Assembly: GCA_030431355.1 (NCBI GenBank)
Contig: JAUIJG010000021.1
Span: forward strand, 1-22,698
Length of the DNA stretch: 22,698 bases
Origin: a bacterium
GTDB taxonomy: Bacteria; Cyanobacteriota; Vampirovibrionia; Obscuribacterales; Obscuribacteraceae
Direction: 5' to 3'
Position 1 is the stretch's first letter. Every line of letters starts with the position of its first letter. The position numbers were made by a program, and so were the translations under genes. The notes beneath the pieces are model-generated. The model saw only the letters and a list, made by a program, of their open reading frames with translations, ran no database searches and was not told where the DNA came from. This document shows, in pieces, positions 14,572-21,083 of the stretch.

Positions 14572-15570
14572 ATGCTGGTCAAAAAACGCAGACTTAATAA
14601 ATTGCCTCTGTTCATAGCCCTGACTGGATCCCTGGTTCTTGGAATATCTTCGGCTGCCTATAGTCCGGCTTGGTCGCAAGATGTAGTGACAAAGCCGGTT
14701 TCGGCCAGCGAGGAAAAACTGAACAAAGAAGTAGCCGATGTTGTCGAGGAAAGCACCAACATTCCCCTCAAGAAAGAAGACTTACAGCCCAGGGAAGTGA
14801 AAAACAATTCGGAAGTAAAGAAGAAGGGCGGTTTTAGCCTCAATCCCATGAGATGGTTCTACGGTCCGATAACAGAAATGCAAGAGACAATCGCCAGACT
14901 AGAACAACAGATTGTCCATCTGGAAGCGCCCATAGCAGGACTGGAAAAACCCCTGCTTGCTCTCAGAGGAGACGTGAACGGAGTAGACAAACGAATCAAG
15001 CGAGTCCGGCGTGACATGGGCTCCATCAGAGAGACGCTGGTGGAAACGAGCAAAAGCATGGATGACGCGAAAAAAGAGATCAGGGAGACGAAGAAGGCAG
15101 TCACAATAACGAACGAAGAGCTGGTAGAGACGAAAGAAGAAGTAGTCTCAGCCAGTCACAACATAAATCTGACCAGAAAACAGTTGAGTGGCATGCATGC
15201 CACCATTGTCAAAATGGGAGACAAGCTCAATAAACTTGACCAGACCGTGGAGGAATTGAAGAAGCCGGTGGAGAAACTTCCTGAGCCTGTAGTAGGCGTG
15301 GAGAGTCACCTGGCACGGCTGGAAAATGACCTTTCGCTGTTACGCGCGTCCGTGGACAGAACAAGCAACCTTATTCTTACTATCATTATACTGACAGCAA
15401 TTGGAGTCGGTCTTGGCACACCACTTGTTATTTTAGTTCTTTTCAAATTGAAAAGCCCCGAGACTATAGAACCCAAAGAATACAGGGGCCAGGAGTCGGA
15501 AGTGAACTACTATTCAAGCTTGAAACCCCACGCCTACTTCGATGGCGGCAGGGGCTACCATAACAACTAA
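14572..15570 (+). CDS. Exported coiled-coil protein with one C-terminal membrane span
   Basis: The protein has 332 residues. The N-terminus has a signal peptide (basic MLVKKRRLNK, hydrophobic 12-29, possible cleavage after AWS at about 35). Residues 100-262 are a long heptad-rich coiled coil ('ARLEQQIVHLEAPIAGLEKPLLALRGD', 'ETLVETSKSMDDAKKEIRETKKAV', 'EKLPEPVVGVESHLARLENDLSLL'). A single strongly hydrophobic span follows (266-293), with a short polar tail rich in Tyr/Gly/His. The topology predicted is a periplasmic coiled coil anchored near its C-terminus. No enzymatic motif is seen. The repeated 'LE.P...L' pattern could mediate oligomerisation or span the envelope; this is inference. The start is well supported by AAAGGAG. 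The gap to the next gene is 55 nt. Confidence 0.8.
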   Translation: MLVKKRRLNKLPLFIALTGSLVLGISSAAYSPAWSQDVVTKPVSASEEKLNKEVADVVEESTNIPLKKEDLQPREVKNNSEVKKKGGFSLNPMRWFYGPITEMQETIARLEQQIVHLEAPIAGLEKPLLALRGDVNGVDKRIKRVRRDMGSIRETLVETSKSMDDAKKEIRETKKAVTITNEELVETKEEVVSASHNINLTRKQLSGMHATIVKMGDKLNKLDQTVEELKKPVEKLPEPVVGVESHLARLENDLSLLRASVDRTSNLILTIIILTAIGVGLGTPLVILVLFKLKSPETIEPKEYRGQESEVNYYSSLKPHAYFDGGRGYHNN

Positions 15571-15625
15571 ATTAATACGATAATGGTTGCTAGAGGAAGC
15601 CTCGCGATAAACATAAGGGGTCTTG

Positions 15626-16654
15626 GTGCGGAATTTAAAATTCTGGAGAGACTTGTCAAAAAGAACAGACTCTTTCCTGCCATTTTTAGAAAAACACAAC
15701 GATAGAATCCTCAGTACCGAACCGATGGACGAAGAGGCCGTCCTCACCGCGGTTCGAGACATCTACCGATTGACCGATCTGGACGAGCCCCAGGTCTTGT
15801 TTATCGACTCGCCCTGGCAACTTGCCCACATAATTCATTTCCTGGGGGCACTGGAGAACTCAACACATTATCGAGAAGATCCGGAAAGACTAAAGCAGGA
15901 TTTTATAGATAAGAATAGGAAGAAATACTCGGTCTTGGTCAGCGAAGAGACATTGGAAAGCTGTGTTGAAAGCCAGTTCGAACTACTCAATGCCATTGAA
16001 AATGAGCCTATTAAAGATTGTATATTGAATTGCTACCAGAGACTGAATCGCCCATCGGTACTTGCTTGCTACGAAGAAAACCGGGACTCTCCACAACTCG
16101 AATACCCCGTGGCTATGTTCGCTCCATTCCCTTCTAAAATGCGCTTGCTCCATGTTCTCAATATCCCCAAACGCACACCGCTTTTGAGTCCGGCCAGTCG
16201 CGCCGGGAAGGAAGAACGAGAACATGAAATCGCCACACGAAGAACCCTGCAAAATCATTCAATAGATTATCGCTCCACGGAAATAGGCACCATCAAAGTG
16301 CAACTTGATGAACTCATGGGCAGTTTGTTAACCGGCATTCCGGAAGTTGTCTATTCCCTATCAGGCGGCAACCCCTGGTTTGATTCCCTGCCGGCAGAAA
16401 AATTCTTAGTCGACCAGGGTGTGGCCTATCCGGACAGAGCCAGGGCTTATATCAATGCCTTTTATGACCTGACCACAGAGACCAATCTCACTTTCTTCTG
16501 GGAGGACTTCTGCCTCATCTCAATTAGACCGGTTCTTCTAGAGTTGAACAACGAAACCCGACTCCACAACGAAGAAGAGGCCGCTCTCATTTATCAGGAC
16601 CTCTTCAAACTCTTCTCTAAAAATGGAAAGAACTTTGTTTTTGATAAGTTTTAG
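15626..16654 (+). CDS. DUF6745-like hypothetical protein
   Basis: The protein has 342 residues from GTG 15626 (AAGGGG 6 nt upstream); TTG 15623 is one codon earlier, and an in-frame TAA at 15614 excludes longer starts. It is soluble, with no signal peptide. Two stretches resemble DUF6745-type proteins. One is 'EPQVLFIDSPWQLAHIIHFLGAL' near residues 54-76, where the family usually has a 'VDSP' stretch. The other is a C-terminal 'ISIRPVLLELNNETRLHNEEEAAL' near 300-320, where the family has 'RP....D..GRLHN.DGPA'. Function of the family is not known to me. The middle contains a basic linker (about 185-215). Its stop overlaps the stop of the convergent small secreted-protein gene by 4 nt (TTAG shared). 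Confidence 0.7.
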   Translation: MRNLKFWRDLSKRTDSFLPFLEKHNDRILSTEPMDEEAVLTAVRDIYRLTDLDEPQVLFIDSPWQLAHIIHFLGALENSTHYREDPERLKQDFIDKNRKKYSVLVSEETLESCVESQFELLNAIENEPIKDCILNCYQRLNRPSVLACYEENRDSPQLEYPVAMFAPFPSKMRLLHVLNIPKRTPLLSPASRAGKEEREHEIATRRTLQNHSIDYRSTEIGTIKVQLDELMGSLLTGIPEVVYSLSGGNPWFDSLPAEKFLVDQGVAYPDRARAYINAFYDLTTETNLTFFWEDFCLISIRPVLLELNNETRLHNEEEAALIYQDLFKLFSKNGKNFVFDKF

Positions 16655-17061
16655 AGTTTCTTCCACCAGGGTCTCTTTCCACCTTCTTTCTCCTGTTTTT
16701 TCTCGAGAACCCTCACCCGTTTTTCAAGACGAAGCTTTTTGATATCGACGCTTACATTATTAAGCGACTCCTCCAGGTCGATGACGTTATTGCTGGTCAG
16801 CTCTCCATCCTCGTTATCCCGAAGCATTTTAGCTTTCTTGCGCGCTATGGCGGCAAGGTCCTGTCGCAGTCCTTTTGCTTCATCCACTGTTAACTGTTTA
16901 CTCTTCTGTCCTCTGTTTACATCAGCCATCAAAGTCTTTTGCCGCTCCCAAATGCTCATGGTTTTAGCCTCAGCATGGTCCACAAAAAGTCCGGAGAAAC
17001 TGGCGGTCAAAAGACCGACAAAAATCAAACCATATAAATTGCTAGTGTTTCTTCTACTCAT
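16651..17061 (-). CDS. Small exported helical protein
   Basis: The protein has 136 residues from ATG 17061, with GGAG 9 nt upstream. A signal peptide is clear (MSRRNTSNLYG, hydrophobic 11-25, cleavage near HAEA-K at about 33). The mature part is short, helical and strongly charged. It contains 'LMADVNRGQKSKQLTVDEAKGLRQDLAAI' and 'DGELTSNNVIDLEESLNNVSVDIKKL', two helical hairpins of similar build (helix, Gly/Lys turn, '.LT..E/N...L...L'). It ends in a basic tail with WWKK. No cysteine or catalytic motif is seen. It lies 40 nt downstream of the diiron-protein gene on the same strand, so the two could be co-transcribed. Periplasmic or surface location is predicted; function is unknown. Confidence 0.75.
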   Translation of the reverse strand: MSRRNTSNLYGLIFVGLLTASFSGLFVDHAEAKTMSIWERQKTLMADVNRGQKSKQLTVDEAKGLRQDLAAIARKKAKMLRDNEDGELTSNNVIDLEESLNNVSVDIKKLRLEKRVRVLEKKQEKEGGKRPWWKKL

Positions 17062-17101
17062 AATCTAAATCTCCATAATCTCCTTTCTTTCGATTAAACG
17101 C

Positions 17102-18265
17102 TCAGTTCAAGTTGAGAGCGTAATCTTCATTAGTCATTTCCTTAGCAGACCTTGTGTTTTCTCGATTCAACAAGCCATGGGCTCGGTACATCGGCTCCAC
17201 CCGCGGTGTCAACAAACCGATCTGCTTCAAGTTGGGGATGATAAGGTCAAACATCGAATCCCGGAAGATCTGCATTAGTTGCGACTCGTATGCAAATTTG
17301 TCCCATTCCTTGACAGACATTTTGTCGCCGTAGAACTCCTCATATATTTCATGGGCAAGAAATCGTTTCTGCAGAAGCAGGCATATCTCAAGAGCCAGGT
17401 CTTCTCTCTCGGCTATCTCCTTTTCGCTCAGCTCATTGCTATAGAATTCTTCTAAGGCGAGAACCCCATAGTGAACATGCCGAGCTTCATCGGCAATTAC
17501 ATACTGAAGAATATCCTTCAATAGAGGCTCGTTGACAATCTCTTTCACGGCTCTGAAAGCGCCGAGACCGAAACCTTCAACCATGATCTGCATACCGAGG
17601 AACTTTACATCCCATCTGGAATCTTGCATTATCGCCTCGATGAGAACATAAAGGTTGTCGTTAATCTGATAGCGTTTCTCAATTTTTTCGTGGAGGTACT
17701 TGTGAAAGACCTCAACATGCCTGGCTTCGTCACCAATCTGATTGGCGCCAAAAAGTTTGCCATCCATAGAAGGAATAGATTGCACCACTTGCGATGTGGC
17801 ATAAAGGGCTCCCTGCTCGCCGTGTAAGAGCTGACTCATCAGCCATGCCACGAGAGATTGCCGCTCGATGGCTTGCTGAGCCGGTGTCAGCTTTCTCCAC
17901 ATGGGTAGAGGTGCTGCCGGACAAAACTTATCAGGAATTATAGGAACCTTTGTGCTCAGAGGATCAACCTGAATCGACCAATCAATGTCAGTGGATACGT
18001 TCCACTGGGCGGACTTTCCAGCCTCGTAAAGACGCTCTATTCCAGGATGTCGACCTTTCTTGTATGTCCAGTCGTAGCAGACTTCGTGCTCCGTGGTCAT
18101 GAAAGACCGGTCCTGATTCTTTCCTTTCTGAAGAATCAGACCATCATAAGCCGGTCCGAGAAAGGATTTAAGAAGATTGAATTTGCCCCGTTTGACAAAA
18201 TCTATCCCCATGGGAAGAGTATTTCGAACGGAACTGACCAGATCAAATAATGTTTCAGTTGCCAT
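17102..18265 (-). CDS. AurF-like / ferritin-like diiron protein
   Basis: The protein has 387 residues from ATG 18265; GTG 18283 would add 6. It carries two copies of the EX28DEXXH diiron signature. E150 plus 'DEARH' at 179-183 is the first, and E230 plus 'DEARH' at 259-263 is the second. This is the arrangement described for AurF-type N-oxygenases and related ferritin-like four-helix diiron proteins. The region between them ('DSRWDVKFLGMQIMVEGFGLGAFRAV') is the third bundle helix. All expected metal ligands are intact, so O2-dependent oxidation of a small molecule is likely, but the substrate is unknown. No signal peptide is present, so it is cytoplasmic. It diverges from the caspase-like gene across about 150 bp. 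A simple ferritin-like storage role cannot be excluded. Confidence 0.8.
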   Translation of the reverse strand: MATETLFDLVSSVRNTLPMGIDFVKRGKFNLLKSFLGPAYDGLILQKGKNQDRSFMTTEHEVCYDWTYKKGRHPGIERLYEAGKSAQWNVSTDIDWSIQVDPLSTKVPIIPDKFCPAAPLPMWRKLTPAQQAIERQSLVAWLMSQLLHGEQGALYATSQVVQSIPSMDGKLFGANQIGDEARHVEVFHKYLHEKIEKRYQINDNLYVLIEAIMQDSRWDVKFLGMQIMVEGFGLGAFRAVKEIVNEPLLKDILQYVIADEARHVHYGVLALEEFYSNELSEKEIAEREDLALEICLLLQKRFLAHEIYEEFYGDKMSVKEWDKFAYESQLMQIFRDSMFDLIIPNLKQIGLLTPRVEPMYRAHGLLNRENTRSAKEMTNEDYALNLN

Positions 18266-18318
18266 ATTAGTTTCCAGTTTCACCAGTACACTCTAATTTG
18301 TGTAGCACGAAGAAGATT

Positions 18319-18350
18319 TTGCCGTGCTCCCGGCTATTTACATATATAAT
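18319..18350 (+). promoter_or_regulatory. Candidate promoter of the caspase-like operon
   Basis: A perfect -10 hexamer TATAAT at 18345-18350 is preceded by TTGCCG at 18319-18324, a 20-bp spacing (18 bp if the overlapping TATATA is used). Predicted initiation near 18357 would give a leader of about 60 nt before TTG 18418. The spacing is long, so confidence is moderate. Confidence 0.4.
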
Positions 18351-18366
18351 TTCGTGGCATATGAAA

Positions 18367-18390
18367 TGAGGGTCTATGTTTAGACCTTTG
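18367..18390 (+). other. Stem-loop in the leader of the caspase-like operon
   Basis: GGTCTA (18371-18376) and TAGACC (18381-18386) form a perfect 6-bp stem with loop TGTT. Four more outer pairs (18367-18370 with 18387-18390) form if G-U wobbles are allowed. It lies about 10 nt after the predicted transcription start and 27 nt before the start codon. No U-tract follows, so it is more likely an mRNA 5' structure or operator than a terminator. Confidence 0.35.
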
Positions 18391-18417
18391 GATTTCAGTA
18401 AGACTTAAGGCTTCGAA

Positions 18418-20022
18418 TTGGCAGTAAAAAGCTCATTAAGAACACTATTTCCATGCCTGACGGCAGTCATCCTCAGTGCTTTAATTTGCTCCTTGACTCC
18501 TGCCCTAGTTTTTGCCCAGGACAACCAGGGAAAACCCATTGAAGACAAATGGGCCCTTATTATCGGCATCGACAAATTCAAGGACAAAAGAATTCCGACC
18601 TTGAGATATTCTGCCAAAGATGCCCGAGACTTTGCCGACTTCCTGATCAAAAAGGGAAATTTTGCCGGGGACCATATAAAAGTGCTCCTCAACGAGGAAG
18701 CAACCCAGGAAGCGATAGAAGAAGCCCTCGGTGACACCTGGCTTCCCAGACGGGCTCTATCGAACGACCTGGTACTTATTTATATGTCGACCCACGGAAG
18801 CCCGCAAGAGATAGATGTGGGCAAAGACAATTGGCTGATAGCCCATAACACCAACATAGACAAGCTCTACTCCACAGGAATCGAGCTGACCAGCCTGGCA
18901 GAAACTGTAAAAAAACGAACCGGCTGCGAACGGGTTGTCCTTTTCCTGGACGCATGCAACAGCGGCGCGGCTCAGACCGGCGCCAGCAAGGGACTTGTCA
19001 GACCATCAAACTTCGACATCAACTCCCTGGTGGGCGAAGGAGCAATTGTTATCAGCTCAAGCGACTGCAATCAACGCTCCTGGGAGTCTCGCCGTTATCA
19101 AAACGGAGTTTTCACAAGAAAGCTTATCGAGACTCTTTCCGGAGGAGGAGCCGACAAACCCATCCAGGACGTTTACGAGGAGCTGCGCTCCACCGTGGAA
19201 CAAGAGGTTCGCTTTGATCGAAAAGCAACCCAGACTCCGGTGTTCAAAAGTAAATGGAAGGGAGCCCCACTTATTCTGGCGGCAAAACCGGCAAGACCAA
19301 GAAGTGTAATCAAACCACCACCGGCGAATATTCCCGAGCCCGAGCCCGATAGGCAAGATGCAAGAACAGGCGGAGAAGAGACAACCGCGGTGGCCTCTGC
19401 CGCCTCCGGCCAGACAGTGCCCCCGGCTACTTCGGTATCCAGGGACGGTGGCACTCTTGCCGGAAAGGTGAACAGAGATAGACTTGTGCTCACAAAGAAA
19501 CTGGCCTTCGTTGGTGTTGTACCTCCTGCCCAGTACAAAATCAGGATGTCGGCCAGTTACGGCAAAGTAAGCAAAAGAGACTACGACGACATCTCTCATT
19601 TTCCCAGGCTCCTCTACAGCGCCATAGAAAGAGAGATTACGAGCCAGTTAGGCGACCAGACAGTCGACAAAGGCTCTATATACAAGGCTTTAAAAGGGCT
19701 GGGGAACCAGAGCTCCGCCACTCCCAGTGCCACCATAATCAAATCTCTGGCAAGTTCGACCGGCGCCCAGAACATCGCCTATGTTTACACCACCAAATTC
19801 AACTTTAAGGGTCAGGTAGCCTGGAGCAATGTCTACGATATAGCTTGCCTGGTGAAAGTATACGACGGCAAAACCGGAACGCTCAAAGCGGAATTCAAAG
19901 AACAGGCCAAGAAGCAACCCTGGCTCGGTGACAGCACCAGCTGGTGGGTAGACTATGTTACGGACAAGATAATACCTCCCCTTGCAAAAGATATCAGCAA
20001 AGGGATTCTCAAGAACCTTTAG
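18418..20022 (+). CDS. Exported caspase-like (peptidase C14) protein with C-terminal domain of unknown type
   Basis: The protein has 534 residues from TTG 18418, which has AAGG 7 nt upstream. An in-frame TAA lies at 18406, so no longer start exists. A signal peptide spans 1-33 (cleavage near VFA-Q). The caspase fold spans about 43-285: 'KWALIIGIDKFKD', 'LRYSAKDARDFADFL', catalytic His in 'YMSTHG' (H126), catalytic Cys in 'LFLDACNSGAA' (C180), then 'AIVISSSDCNQRSWES' and 'GVFTRKLIETL'. Both catalytic residues are intact. A Pro/Arg-rich linker (about 293-345) leads to a ~185-residue C-terminal domain with strand-like stretches ('QNIAYVYTTKFNFKGQVAW', 'YDIACLVKVYDGKTGTL') that I cannot assign. 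Export of the protease suggests an envelope or extracellular role rather than classical intracellular cell death. It is first in a three-gene operon. Confidence 0.9.
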   Translation: MAVKSSLRTLFPCLTAVILSALICSLTPALVFAQDNQGKPIEDKWALIIGIDKFKDKRIPTLRYSAKDARDFADFLIKKGNFAGDHIKVLLNEEATQEAIEEALGDTWLPRRALSNDLVLIYMSTHGSPQEIDVGKDNWLIAHNTNIDKLYSTGIELTSLAETVKKRTGCERVVLFLDACNSGAAQTGASKGLVRPSNFDINSLVGEGAIVISSSDCNQRSWESRRYQNGVFTRKLIETLSGGGADKPIQDVYEELRSTVEQEVRFDRKATQTPVFKSKWKGAPLILAAKPARPRSVIKPPPANIPEPEPDRQDARTGGEETTAVASAASGQTVPPATSVSRDGGTLAGKVNRDRLVLTKKLAFVGVVPPAQYKIRMSASYGKVSKRDYDDISHFPRLLYSAIEREITSQLGDQTVDKGSIYKALKGLGNQSSATPSATIIKSLASSTGAQNIAYVYTTKFNFKGQVAWSNVYDIACLVKVYDGKTGTLKAEFKEQAKKQPWLGDSTSWWVDYVTDKIIPPLAKDISKGILKNL

Positions 20023-20037
20023 AGAGGAACACTCAGT

Positions 20038-21081
20038 TTGAAACCGAAAAAAACAGACGCGTACCCGGCTCTCTCACTCTTCTTCCTTCTCACTTTCCTG
20101 GTCTTGAACTTCACTCCCATAATGGTGAATGCTGCCTTAGCCGGTGGAGAGACCGAGCTAAAGCAAGGAATTGCGCTCTACAAAGCAAAGCGCTATAAAG
20201 AAGCGGCCCGGGTCCTGGAAAAAGCGCTGGCATCCGGCTGCGGCTCAGCTGATTGTTATCTATATCTTGCCAAGTCACACTATGGAAGCGGCAATATCGA
20301 GATGGCAGCGAAAAGATTTCGTGACGCCGAAGAGGCCTTCAAGGGCCTACCGGCTTCCACCTATGCCACCAAAATGTTGGCTAGAATCGACCCCCATAAC
20401 ACAACGGTCAAAAAGAAAGCAGCGACACCAGCACCGGTGGCTAAGAGAGCGAAAACCGGTCCGGTGTATACAGGTCTGGCAGCCCGCATATCCGTAACTC
20501 CCCCACACTTCGGTCACAAGCCTGTCAGCAAAGAGACCATCAGCGCCATAGCCCAGGCGGTCAACAAACTGCCACCACATTTGAAGAAAAGACTGGAAGA
20601 CTCCGGTGCCTCAATCAGTGTCTCTCCCAACATGATTGACAAGTGGCCGGATTCGATCAGAGATCTGCCGGAGAATACCCCTACGCTCAATCTTGCCGAA
20701 GTGCCAGGACGTATTTACGGCAAGGAGATGAATATCTACGAGAGAGCCAAAGTGCGAGGCTCCACATCCCTGAAACCAGCCAGACCCCCCAGCATGATGC
20801 GCCACACCGTCTTGAACGAAAGCGTACAAATACTGGATGATTTGATGAACATCTCAAAGGATCCGGGTCTTCGAAAAGTGTATGAACAAGACAAAAGTCG
20901 TATACCCGACTCCACCCGGGTGAAGCTTGCTACTTTTCTGAAAGACGACGACTGGGGTCCAAGAGAGACCTGTGCTGAGTTGGGAGCAGCGCTTCTGGGC
21001 GGAGGCGATGAGTTCACAGCAGACCTTTATAGATATTTCCCCAATACCAAAGCCTGGCTCATTAAAAAACTCGGTATATAA
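20038..21081 (+). CDS. Exported TPR protein with degenerate anthrax-lethal-factor-like (M34) protease domain
   Basis: The protein has 347 residues from TTG 20038, with AGAGGA 9 nt upstream. It is in the same frame as the caspase gene, separated from its TAG stop by five codons. A signal peptide spans 1-32 or so (hydrophobic 11-31). Residues 38-113 are two TPR units ('GIALYKAKRYKEAARVLEKAL', 'YLAKSHYGSGNIEMAAKRF'). A basic linker follows (122-142). Residues 165-347 follow the layout I know from lethal-factor-like domains: 'LPPHLKKRLEDSGASISV', 'VPGRIYG', 'RHTVLNESVQILDDLMNISKDPGLRKVYEQDK', 'CAELGAALLGG' and 'YFPNTKAWL'. The HExxH zinc motif reads NESVQ (260-264), with both His lost. The later Glu (E314) persists. 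It is probably a catalytically dead, binding-type domain. The family call is by eye. Confidence 0.75.
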   Translation: MKPKKTDAYPALSLFFLLTFLVLNFTPIMVNAALAGGETELKQGIALYKAKRYKEAARVLEKALASGCGSADCYLYLAKSHYGSGNIEMAAKRFRDAEEAFKGLPASTYATKMLARIDPHNTTVKKKAATPAPVAKRAKTGPVYTGLAARISVTPPHFGHKPVSKETISAIAQAVNKLPPHLKKRLEDSGASISVSPNMIDKWPDSIRDLPENTPTLNLAEVPGRIYGKEMNIYERAKVRGSTSLKPARPPSMMRHTVLNESVQILDDLMNISKDPGLRKVYEQDKSRIPDSTRVKLATFLKDDDWGPRETCAELGAALLGGGDEFTADLYRYFPNTKAWLIKKLGI

Positions 21082-21083
21082 AA

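Noticed and set aside
17062..17090. Regulatory mini-ORF (ATG GAG ATT TAG) upstream of the small exported protein
   Set aside because: The AAAGGAG is only 3 nt from this ATG, too close for efficient use; three codons are likely chance, and the annotated ATG has its own GGAG.
18418..20022. Intracellular caspase-based immune effector
   Set aside because: The clear signal peptide places the protease outside the cytoplasm and no CRISPR or nucleotide-signalling gene is nearby, so a CRISPR- or CBASS-type role is not supported.
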